Shown in pieces: positions 43,664 to 52,016 of a DNA stretch of 64,000 nt (position 1 is the first letter of the stretch; each line of letters begins with the position of its first letter). Source of the DNA: CAVRIA01 sp963721115 (GTDB lineage Bacteria; Desulfobacterota; Binatia; HRBIN30; CADEER01); the NCBI GenBank assembly GCA_963721115.1, contig CAVRIA010000004.1, positions 1,054,001-1,118,000 of the forward strand. Direction: 5' to 3'. The position numbers and the translations under genes were made by a program. A model generated the notes under the pieces. That model saw only the letters and a program-made list of their open reading frames with translations, was not told where the DNA came from and ran no database searches.

Positions 43664-45446
43664 ATGAACATTCTGGGGATTTCGTGTTTCTATCATGACG
43701 CGGCGGCGGCCTTGCTGGTCGACGGTCAACTCGTCGCCGCGGCGGAGGAGGAGAGGTTCTCGCGCAAGAAGCACGACTCCGACTTCCCGGCGCTGGCGAT
43801 CCGGTTCTGCCTCGAGCAGGCCGGCATCACGATGCAACGACGTCGACTACGTCGTCTTCTACGAGAAGCCGTTCGTGAAGTTCGAGCGCATCCTGACGCA
43901 CGGCGCTGCAGGCGGTACCGCGCTCGTGGAAGGTATTCGGCGACGCGATGACCACCTGGCTGCTCGACAAGCTGTGGGTCAAGAACATCATCCGCAGCCG
44001 AGCTGGGCGTGCCGAACGACAGGATCCTCTTCAGCGAGCACCACCTGTCGCACGCGGCCAGCACCTTCCTGTGCTCGCCCTTCGACGAGGCGGCGATCCT
44101 CACCGTCGACGGCGTCGGCGAGTGGGCGACCGCGACCTTCGGGCGCGGGCGCGGAACCGAGGTGTCGCTGCTGCGCGAGATCCGCTTCCCGCATTCCCTC
44201 GGCCTGCTCTACAGCGCCTTCACCGCCTTCCTCGGCTTCGAGGTGAACGAGGGCGAGTACAAGGTCATGGGCATGGCGCCGTACGGCGAGCCCAAGTACG
44301 TCGACAAGGTTCAGAAGCTGTACAAGATCGAGCGCGACGGCAGCCTGTGGCTCGACATGGACTACTTCTGCTTCCACCACTCGACGCAGCGGACGTACAA
44401 CGGCAAGTTCACCGACCTGTTCGGCGAGCCGCGCGATCCCAAGTGGCTCTTCTTCACCCCGGACTCGGGGTATCCGTCGTACTTCGGCGACAAGCCGCCC
44501 GACTTCGAGGCGATGGCGAAGCGAAACCAGTACTACGCCGACGTCGCGGCCAGCATCCAGCGCGCCACCGAGGAGATCGTGCTCAACATGGCGCGCGCCC
44601 TGCACGAGGAGACCGGGCTGGAGCGCCTCTGCCTGGCCGGCGGCGTGGCGCTCAACAGCGTGGCCAACGGCCGCGTCGTCAAGGAGACGCCGTTCAAGGA
44701 GCTCTTCGTCCAACCCGCCGCGGGCGACGGCGGCGGCGCCCTCGGCGCGGCCCTCTACGCCCAGCACTGCGTGCTCGGACAACCGCGCGCCTTTTGCATG
44801 GAGCACGCTTACTGGGGGAAGGCGTACGGCGAGGGGGAGACCGCCGATTTCGTACGCGGGGCCGGGATCGCCCACACCACATGCTCGAACGAGGACGAGC
44901 TGCTCGACCGGGTCGTGGACCACCTGCGCCAAGGGCACGTGATCGGCTGGTTCCAGAACCGCTTCGAGTGGGGCCCGCGCGCCCTCGGGGCGCGCAGCAT
45001 CATCGCCGATCCCGGTCGCGCCGACATGAAGGACATCGTCAACACGAAGATCAAGTTTCGCGAGCCCTTCCGCCCGTTCGCGCCTTCGGTGATCGTCGAC
45101 GCGGCGGAGCGGTACTTCGATCTGCCCGAGCCCGGAGAAGCACTACCCGGCTCGCTTCATGCTTTTCGTGGTCGACGTCAAGCCCGGATGCGGAGAGGTG
45201 CTGCCGGCCATCACGCACGTCGACGGCACGGCCCGGCTGCAGACCGTCCACCGCGACCAGAGCCCCCTCTACTACGGGTTGATCGAGCGTTTCGGACAGG
45301 CGAGCGGCGTGCCGGTGATCCTCAACACCTCGTTCAACTTGAAGGGCGAGCCGATCGTCACGACGCCGGCCCAGGCGCACAGCACGTTCATGCGCAGCGG
45401 AATGGACGCCCTGGTGTTGGGGAACACGATCGTCACCAAGGACTGA
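43664..45446 (+). pseudogene. NodU/CmcH-family carbamoyltransferase, reading frame broken at four places
   Basis: The N-terminus (MNILGISCFYHDAAAALLVD, then AAAEEERFSRKKHDSDFP) and the later blocks (FSEHHLSHAAST; GFEVNEGEYKVMGMAPYGEP; CLAGGVALNSVANGR; FEWGPRALGARSI; LNTSFNLKGEPIV) are those of O-carbamoyltransferases, which place a carbamoyl group on a sugar hydroxyl using carbamoyl phosphate and ATP. Frame changes fall near 43835, 43902, 43998 and 45134; each is cured by dropping one base, giving about 593 residues, the normal length. It sits immediately after a similarly broken glycosyltransferase and before an SGNH protein. It is probably a functional gene in the cell. Confidence 0.88.
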
Positions 45447-45453
45447 GAGCGCG

Positions 45454-46660
45454 ATGTCCCGCCTCCGGCAGGTTGCGGCCGCGTTCCTGCTGGTCGGCTT
45501 CGGGGTGACCCTCGCCTTCCTCGCTACTGGAGGGCGGCGTGCGGCTGCTGCACCTGGTGCCGACCCGCTTCTGGGAGGCCGACCCGCTGTTGGGGGCGCG
45601 GCTGATTGCCGGGCGGACCGGTTGGTGGACCCAGGAGGATCACGAGTTCACGGTCCCGGTGCGCATCAACTCGCAGGGCCGGCGCGACGTCGAGGAGTCG
45701 ATCGAGAAGCCGGCCGGCGTCTTTCGGGTTCTTCTGCTCGGCGACTCGTTCGTCGAAGCGCTGCACGTGCCGCTGGAGAAATCCATCGGACGGCAGCTCG
45801 AAGGCCAGATCGCGCGCCGCGTGCCGGGCCGCCGGGTGCAGGTCGTGTCGATGGGGGTGAGCGGCTACGGGACGGCGAGCGAGCTGCTCTACTACGAGAC
45901 CAAGGGGCGTGCCTACGATCCGGATCTGGTGGTTCTCTCGTTTTATCCGGGCAACGACGTCGTCAACAACAGCCCGACGCTCGAGGCCAACCTGCGGCCG
46001 GTCTACAGCGAGGCCGGCACGCTCCTGCGGGTCGATTCGGCAAAGGCGAGCGGCGCGGGAACCGAGAAGAGACGCCGGGGCCTGCTGGCGCGGTCGCAGG
46101 CGTACCAGTACGTGCGCAAGGTGCTGTTGACCAAGCACCCGGTCCTGGCGGCCCGTCTGGCCTCTCTCGGCCTGCTGAAACGCGGCGCGGTGCGCCGCGA
46201 GCCGACGGTCGACGGCGTTCCGGTCGACTACTGGGTCTACGCGGCGCACCCGCCCGCCGCCTGGCAGACGGCCTGGGGCCATACGGAGGATCTGTTGCGG
46301 GCCCTGCGCGCGGCGGTGACGGCGGACGGCGCCGAGTTCGCGGTCATGATCGTCACCGCCCGCGACGTGATCTACCCCGACGACTGGCGCCAGGTGGTGG
46401 CGGCGAGCCCGGCGATGTCCTCCGTCGAGTGGGATCTCGGCGGGCCCGAACGCCGCTTGCTGGCCTGGTGCGACGCGGAGCGCGTGGCCTGCCTGCAGCT
46501 GTCGGCGGTCTTCGCGCCGCGCGCCAAGAACGGGCCGCGGCTGCACTTTCACTACGACGGTCACTGGACGGCCGCAGGCCACGCCCTGGCGGCGGAGTCC
46601 TTGGCGGACTTTCTGAAGCAGAAAAAACTGCTCCCGAACGGGAGCCAGGAGGGTTCATGA
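45454..46660 (+). CDS. SGNH/GDSL-hydrolase-like, membrane-anchored protein, apparent frameshift near its start
   Basis: ATG 45454 starts a membrane anchor (RQVAAAFLLVGFGVTLAFL). One base must be dropped near 45523 to continue into LLEGGVRLLHLVPTRFWEADP and the rest in the 45539 frame, about 401 residues in total. The catalytic signature of the SGNH fold is present: LLLGDSFVEALHV (Ser in GDS near 85), a GND motif (YPGNDVVNNSPT near 160), and DGHWTAAGHALAAE (Asp-x-His) at the C-terminus. Such proteins act as O-acetyl esterases or acetyltransferases on EPS. It lies 7 bases after the carbamoyltransferase and overlaps the small DUF5989-type gene (ATGA). Confidence 0.85.
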
Positions 46661-46836
46661 AGTACGGAGAGGGATTGAAGACGCGCTTTGGGATCGCCGG
46701 AGAGCTGCTGAGCTTCCTTTGGCAGAAGAAGATGTGGTGGCTGATCCCCATGGTGCTGGTGCTGCTGATCGTCGGCGGCCTGCTGGTCTCGGCGCAGAGC
46801 ACGGCGCTCGGCCCCTTCATCTACACGCTGTTCTAG
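46657..46836 (+). CDS. Small single-pass membrane protein, DUF5989-like
   Basis: The 59-residue protein has an amphipathic N-terminus (KYGEGLKTRFGIAGELLSFLW), a short basic segment and one membrane helix (MWWLIPMVLVLLIVGGLLV) followed by a TALGPFIYTLF-type end. It begins with ATG overlapping the SGNH stop and a CCAGGAGG ribosome site. It looks like the DUF5989 family, small proteins I recall beside carbamoyltransferases in glycan clusters. The biochemical role is unknown; it may tether or assemble the neighbouring carbamoyltransferase and SGNH protein at the membrane. It is easily missed because the longest open frame here belongs to the neighbour's broken reading frame. Confidence 0.75.
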   Translation: MKYGEGLKTRFGIAGELLSFLWQKKMWWLIPMVLVLLIVGGLLVSAQSTALGPFIYTLF

Positions 46837-46869
46837 GCGGCCGCGGGGAGTCGGAGTCCGGGAAAGGCA

Positions 46870-49563
46870 ATGGGTCGTCTCGTTCGCTCGGCGCGCGGGC
46901 TCGTCGTGGCGCTGTCGATCGCGGTCACCCCGGCCGTCGCTTCGACCGGGCCCGGCTCGGCTTGCACGTATTACGTTCGCGCCGATTTCATCCCGGCCGG
47001 TGGGGAGGAGGCGGCCAACGGCTGTACGCCGGAGACGGCGTTTCGCTTCATCGGAGACGCGGCCGCGCAGCTGAAGAATCCCGGCGAGACGGTCTGCGTC
47101 GGCCCGGGCGTGTACCGCGAAGGCAACATCGACCCCAAATGGTCCGGAACGCCGATGCACCCGATCGAGCTCCGCGCCGATCCGACGGGGATCTCGACCG
47201 GCGATCCGAGCGGTGCGGTGCGCATCGTCATGCCGCCGGACGCCCCGGAGCAGACGGTCGGATTCCTCGTCCTCGGCCGCCACGACCTGATCATCGACGG
47301 CTTCACCTTCAGCGGCTTCACCGACGCCGCGATCCAGGTGCGCTCGACCGTGCCGGGCTTCGGCAGCAACGCGACGCCGGCGAACAGCCGTGACATCACG
47401 CTGCGCAACAACGTCGTCACCGACTCCGTCAAGACCGGTATCGACGTGAGTGCGGAGGGGATGGTGGTAGTCGAGGGCAACACCGTCCTGCGCAGCGGCG
47501 ATACAGGGATCTCCGTCCAGAGCTGTGTCGACGCGGGTCCCGCTCCGGGCCCGGGTGATCCACGGCTTCTGCCGAAGTGCTCCGCCGGGCCGAGCGGCAC
47601 CGTGACGGCGATCGTCTCGAACAACCACAGCGGCAGCAACGGCGGCCACGGCGTCTTTCTCGAGAACGGTGAGAACGCCGTCGTCCAGAACAACATCGTG
47701 TTCAGCAACGAAGGGACCGGGATCACGCTGCGTAGCGTCCCCGACGCGCTGATCGTCAACAACCTCGTGTATCAGAATGCGCAGCAGGGCATCGCGATCG
47801 GTACGGCGGGCCTGGGTTCGCCCAACGCGACCGTGCTGAATAACACCCTCTATCAAAACGACGGGTGGGGCCTGTCCATCGGCAGCGCCGGCGGCGCCTC
47901 ACCCGGCGCGACGGTGCTCGACAACATCTTCCAGGCCAACGGCACACCGGCCGGTCAAACCGGCGCCATCGGCGTCGCCAAGGAGGACGACCGGCATCCT
48001 TCGCCGTGTGGCTACGTGGCCGGGTTCAACGTCCTCTTCGCGAACAACTTTTCCTATGGTCTGGACACACCTTCCAACGTCTACGACGTCGCTGCCAATC
48101 CCTTTTTCGTCGACCCTGACGGCGCTGACAACGTCCTCGGCGGCGACGGCTACGTGGATGACGACTTTCGGTTGCGCCAGGATCGCACCGGGCGCAGTCC
48201 GGCGGTCGACGCCGGGCATGCCCCGATATCGGAGACGGGTCTGACCGGCAGGACCTCGGCGGACGAAGCGGACACGGGCATCGTCGACGCGGGCTTCCAT
48301 TACGGCGCCGATCCGTCTCAGGTCATCGCGGTACCGACCCCTTTCATGCCCGTCTACGTGCGCAAGGGAGGTCCCGGGACCAACAACGGCAAGACGCCCG
48401 CCGACGCGCTGTCGACCTTGAAGGCGGGGGCCCTGCGCGCTCGCGCCGGAGCGACGGTGATCGTCGGCCCCGGCGAGTACCTCGAGTGTGACGTCGGCCC
48501 TCCGCCGAACCAGGGGCGGGCCACCTTCGTGGCCGACGCGAGAGGCGAGGCGACGGGTGGCGCGCCGGGAGCCGTCGTGATCGACGCCTTCCCCTGCGGG
48601 GTCCAGGGATCGGGGTTCAACATCCAGTCGTCGTGTTATGCGCGCGTCGAGGGCTTTCAGTTGCGCGGAGCCCCCGATGCCGGAATCCAGATCGAGGGCT
48701 CCGACTGGGCGGAGGTGCGCGACAACACGACGTTCTTCAACCGCGTCGGGATACTGGTCGACAACGCCGACGACGTGCAGGTGGTCAACAATCTCGTCTA
48801 CCAGAACACCTCCCCTGGCGGCGACCAACGGCGCGGCGGCGGCATACAGGTCGGCGGAACGTGTCTCGGCACATCGTGCGACGAGACCGGATCGAAGCGC
48901 GCGCTGGTGCAGAACAACACCTGCTGGGAAAACGGCGTGAACGGTATTCTGATCGGTGCTGGACAGGGCGTCTCGAGCCTGGCGACCGTCCGCTACAACA
49001 TTCTCCAGAGCAACGGAGAGAACGGCATCCAGGTCGGGAGCAACAGCACCGCCGCGATTCATCTCGATCCGGAGTACGCCGATCGCTCGCGTTTCAACCT
49101 CAACGCCGATGGTTACGGAGCCGGCACGCCGCGCGGCTTCGGTGACCTGATCGTCGATCCCGGCATCGATCCGCGTACGTATCCGCTCTTCGTCGACGCG
49201 CCGATCGGCGACTTCCACCTCATCCAGAGGGTGGCCGGCCAGGCGGCGAACAGCTTCGCGGTCGACTACGCCGACGTCACGTCGGAAGAGGCGGGAATGG
49301 CCGCGCGCACGACGCGCACGGACGGAGTCCCCGACCTGGACCAGCTGGACCTCGGCTACCATTACCCCGAAGTCGAGGCGACGACATTGGTCGGCGACTG
49401 CGACGGGGACGGGCGGGTCGAGATTCAAGAGCTGATTCTGGCCGTGAACATCGCCCTCGGAAACGCCCCACTGGCGCAGTGCCCCAGTCTCGACGCCAAC
49501 GGCGACGGTGTGGTGGGAATCGACGAGCTCCTGCAGGCGGTACGGGGCGCGCTTTCGAGCTGA
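46870..49563 (+). CDS. Secreted right-handed beta-helix protein with C-terminal dockerin-like repeat
   Basis: The 897-residue protein has a signal peptide (residues 1-26, ending AVAST). Two parallel beta-helix units follow, each opening alike: CTYYVRADF with NPGETVCVGPGVYREGN near 80, and MPVYVRKGGPG with ATVIVGPGEYLECDV near 530. Many Asn-rich turns follow (NNIVFSNEGTGI; NNLVYQNAQQGI), typical of PbH1 repeats. The end (about 842-895) holds two calcium-loop motifs, DCDGDGRVEIQEL and DANGDGVVGIDEL, as in type I dockerins. Beta-helix proteins often bind or cleave polysaccharides; no lyase residue is identified. It is a secreted protein inside an EPS cluster, so it may process or anchor the polymer. 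Confidence 0.88.
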   Translation: MGRLVRSARGLVVALSIAVTPAVASTGPGSACTYYVRADFIPAGGEEAANGCTPETAFRFIGDAAAQLKNPGETVCVGPGVYREGNIDPKWSGTPMHPIELRADPTGISTGDPSGAVRIVMPPDAPEQTVGFLVLGRHDLIIDGFTFSGFTDAAIQVRSTVPGFGSNATPANSRDITLRNNVVTDSVKTGIDVSAEGMVVVEGNTVLRSGDTGISVQSCVDAGPAPGPGDPRLLPKCSAGPSGTVTAIVSNNHSGSNGGHGVFLENGENAVVQNNIVFSNEGTGITLRSVPDALIVNNLVYQNAQQGIAIGTAGLGSPNATVLNNTLYQNDGWGLSIGSAGGASPGATVLDNIFQANGTPAGQTGAIGVAKEDDRHPSPCGYVAGFNVLFANNFSYGLDTPSNVYDVAANPFFVDPDGADNVLGGDGYVDDDFRLRQDRTGRSPAVDAGHAPISETGLTGRTSADEADTGIVDAGFHYGADPSQVIAVPTPFMPVYVRKGGPGTNNGKTPADALSTLKAGALRARAGATVIVGPGEYLECDVGPPPNQGRATFVADARGEATGGAPGAVVIDAFPCGVQGSGFNIQSSCYARVEGFQLRGAPDAGIQIEGSDWAEVRDNTTFFNRVGILVDNADDVQVVNNLVYQNTSPGGDQRRGGGIQVGGTCLGTSCDETGSKRALVQNNTCWENGVNGILIGAGQGVSSLATVRYNILQSNGENGIQVGSNSTAAIHLDPEYADRSRFNLNADGYGAGTPRGFGDLIVDPGIDPRTYPLFVDAPIGDFHLIQRVAGQAANSFAVDYADVTSEEAGMAARTTRTDGVPDLDQLDLGYHYPEVEATTLVGDCDGDGRVEIQELILAVNIALGNAPLAQCPSLDANGDGVVGIDELLQAVRGALSS

Positions 49564-49569
49564 TTCTGC

Positions 49570-50733
49570 ATGGACCGCGTGAAGATTCTCTACACCGTGA
49601 CGTGGATGGAGGTCGGGGGCAGCCAAACGCACCTGCTGCAGGTCCTCCGCCTCCTCGACCGCGACCGCTTCGCTCCGGCGCTCTGCTGTCTGACCGGCCA
49701 GGGAGCGCTTCTCGAGCTGGCGCGCCAGACCGGTGTCCCTGTCATCGACGGCGGGTTGCGCAACGGCTTCCGCTCGCCGCGCGCGTTTGCCGGCGCGGCG
49801 CGTCTGGCGGCGCTGATGCGACGCGAACGCTTCGACGTCGTGCACAACTACCTGCTGCGGGCGAACGTCGTCGGCTCGATCGCGGCCCGCGTCGCCCGCG
49901 TTCCGGTCGTGCTGGGGAGCAAACGCGGCTGCCACGAGCGGCGCGGACTGGAGCTGATCGGAGCGCGCCTGTCGAACCGGCTCGCCGACTGCGTCACCGC
50001 CAACGCCGAGGCGGTTCGCGAGTTCGTACACGAGAACGAATCGTGTCCCCGGGAGAAGATGACCGTGATCCCGAGCGGCATCGACACGGAGCGCTTCCGC
50101 CCGCTGGCGGGGGAGGACTTCAAGAGCCGCTTGGGTCTGGACCCGGCGCGTCCGGTGGTCGGGATCGTCACCCGCATGCGGGTGCGCAAGGGCGTCGAGG
50201 AGTTCCTCCGCGCCATGGCGATGGTGCTCGAGCGGCACCCGGACGTGCAGACCGTCGTCGTCGGCGAGGTCAGCCTCGACCCGGAGCTCGAGGGCCTGGT
50301 CGAGGAGAATGGTCTTTCGGGACGGCTGCACCTTTTGGGTCGGCGCAGCGACATGCCCGAGGTGTTCTCGGCTTTCGACGTCTTCGTTCTCTCCTCGCAC
50401 GACGAGGGCATGTCGAACGCCATCCTCGAGGCGATGGCGATGGAGAAGCCGGTGGTGGCCACCGACGTCGGCGGGACCGGCGAGGTCATCGAGCACGGCC
50501 GCAGCGGTCTGCTGGTGCCGGCAAGAGATCCGCGTCCCTTGGCGGCTGCGATCGGAGACGTCCTCGCCGCACCGGAGCGGGCGCGCGCCATGGGGCAGGT
50601 GGGTAGAGAGATCGTCGAGCGGCGTTTCTCGGCCCGCTCCATGGTGCGGCAGATGGAAGACCTCTACGTGAGGCTGCTGCAGGCGCGGGGCGTTCGCCTG
50701 CCGGCGGGCCGGCCGATGGAAGCAACGCAATGA
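49570..50733 (+). CDS. Glycosyltransferase family 4
   Basis: The 387-residue enzyme has the GT-B start KILYTVTWMEVGGSQTHLLQVLRLL (Gly-Gly-Ser nucleotide loop), HNYLLRANVVGSIAA near 95, SGIDTERFRPL near 172, and the donor-site motif SSHDEGMSNAILEAMAMEKPVVATDVGG near 276 with the E-x7-E pattern. It acts in the cytoplasm on a retained anomeric configuration. It starts six bases after the beta-helix gene. The frame is intact throughout, in contrast to the GT4 gene at 42435. Confidence 0.93.
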   Translation: MDRVKILYTVTWMEVGGSQTHLLQVLRLLDRDRFAPALCCLTGQGALLELARQTGVPVIDGGLRNGFRSPRAFAGAARLAALMRRERFDVVHNYLLRANVVGSIAARVARVPVVLGSKRGCHERRGLELIGARLSNRLADCVTANAEAVREFVHENESCPREKMTVIPSGIDTERFRPLAGEDFKSRLGLDPARPVVGIVTRMRVRKGVEEFLRAMAMVLERHPDVQTVVVGEVSLDPELEGLVEENGLSGRLHLLGRRSDMPEVFSAFDVFVLSSHDEGMSNAILEAMAMEKPVVATDVGGTGEVIEHGRSGLLVPARDPRPLAAAIGDVLAAPERARAMGQVGREIVERRFSARSMVRQMEDLYVRLLQARGVRLPAGRPMEATQ

Positions 50734-50749
50734 CTCCTGGAGGAGGGCC

Positions 50750-52009
50750 ATGCGCATAACGTACTTGGGTCACGCGGCGATGCTCGTCGAGGTCGACGGC
50801 ATCCGCATCTTGATGGACCCGTGGCTGACGGATCCGACGTACCACGGGACGTGGTGGCACTATCCGCCGCTGCAGCTGGGCGTGCGCGATCTGCCGAAGA
50901 TCGACTACCTCTACGTCTCGCACGAGCATCCCGACCACTTCGACCCGCCGACGCTGGCGCAGCTCGACAAGAACGTCCACCTGGTGATCGGGAACTTCGC
51001 CCGCAAGCGCTTCCGCGACCGCTTGGCCGCCATCGGCTTTCGGCGCATCAGCGAGCTCGACTTCGCCACCGACTTCCCGTGCGACGGCGGCCGCATGACC
51101 CTGCGCCTGATCAAGCCGGACCGCCCGTGGGACGACAGCGCCATCCTCGTGCGCGACGGTCAGACGACCCTCCTCAACGTCAACGACTGCCATCTCGATC
51201 AGGCGACGCTCAGCGGCCTGGGCCGCGACCACTCGATCGACATCGCGTTCCTGACCTTCACCGGAGCCAGCCAATACCCCGGCTGCTTCGACTTCTCCCT
51301 GGCCTCGAAAATCGAGCGCGCCCGCTACTCCAAGACCGGGCACTTGGAGGAGTTCGTCAACTGGGCGAGGCTGCTCAGGACCAAACGCGCCGTGCCGGCG
51401 GCGGGCAACCACGCCTTCCTCGCCGAGGACCAGCTGTTCCTCAACAACACCCAGTACGCCAACACGCCCGCCGACGCGATCGAGGCGCTGCGCGCGGGGG
51501 CGCCGGAGATCGAAGGCCTGCAGATGAACCCCGGCGATGTGTGGACCGCGCCGGGAACGCTCGAGCGCCGCCGCCCGGCACCGGACTGGAGCCGGCGCAT
51601 GGAGGATATCGAGGAGATGAGCCGCGCGGCGCGAAGCCGCATCGCCGAGTCCTTCGGCAGCGAGCCGGCGGCGCCGGACGATCTCTACGAGCGGTTCCAG
51701 TGCTACTTCGACGAACGGATCGCGCGCGACCGGCAGGCCTCCGCGCGGGTCGGCATAACGACGTGGTGGACGGTGACCGGCGAGCAGGGCGGCGAGTGGG
51801 CGATCGACTTCCGGCGCGCTGAAGGCTGGGTGCGGCGCGGCGTTCCCGACGACTGGAATCTGCACATCACGATCCCCGACAAGCTCGTCTACCTCGGCGT
51901 CACCGAGCGCGCGATCTGGGAGAACCTGGTCCTCTCTTTTCGCGTCCGCCTGGCGCGCCGGCCGGACCGCTACATGGTCGATTTCTGGACGTGGTTCTGT
52001 AAGCTCTGA
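50750..52009 (+). CDS. Metallo-beta-lactamase-fold hydrolase (UlaG-like)
   Basis: The 419-residue protein opens RITYLGHAAMLVEVDGIRILMDPWL, the start of UlaG-like and CMAH-like MBL-fold enzymes, and has the metal motif SHEHPDHFD (His-x-His-x-Asp-His) near 63. A later Asp in LNVNDCHLDQ near 144 is a further ligand candidate. The C-terminal 200 residues are outside the core fold and not recognised. ATG 50750 has an excellent GGAGGAGGG site. No signal peptide is visible. In an EPS cluster such an enzyme could hydrolyse a lactone, phosphodiester or modified sugar; the reaction is not known. It is followed after seven bases by a sulfatase-fold gene. Confidence 0.85.
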   Translation: MRITYLGHAAMLVEVDGIRILMDPWLTDPTYHGTWWHYPPLQLGVRDLPKIDYLYVSHEHPDHFDPPTLAQLDKNVHLVIGNFARKRFRDRLAAIGFRRISELDFATDFPCDGGRMTLRLIKPDRPWDDSAILVRDGQTTLLNVNDCHLDQATLSGLGRDHSIDIAFLTFTGASQYPGCFDFSLASKIERARYSKTGHLEEFVNWARLLRTKRAVPAAGNHAFLAEDQLFLNNTQYANTPADAIEALRAGAPEIEGLQMNPGDVWTAPGTLERRRPAPDWSRRMEDIEEMSRAARSRIAESFGSEPAAPDDLYERFQCYFDERIARDRQASARVGITTWWTVTGEQGGEWAIDFRRAEGWVRRGVPDDWNLHITIPDKLVYLGVTERAIWENLVLSFRVRLARRPDRYMVDFWTWFCKL

Positions 52010-52016
52010 CGCGGGC

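Noticed and set aside
42435..45525. Programmed +1 frameshifting as a biological mechanism
   Set aside because: The sites share no slippery sequence or stop-codon context, occur up to six times in one gene, and are clustered by position, not by gene class. Sequence error is simpler.
43664..46836. A saxitoxin-type biosynthetic cluster
   Set aside because: Only the general carbamoyltransferase, SGNH and small-protein module is shared; none of the polyketide, amidinotransferase or oxygenase genes is present.
47899..50757. Long antisense open frames, for example 952 codons here and 921 codons at 34503-37268
   Set aside because: They mirror intact plus-strand genes, lack ribosome sites and family motifs, and are expected in high-GC DNA with strong third-position bias.
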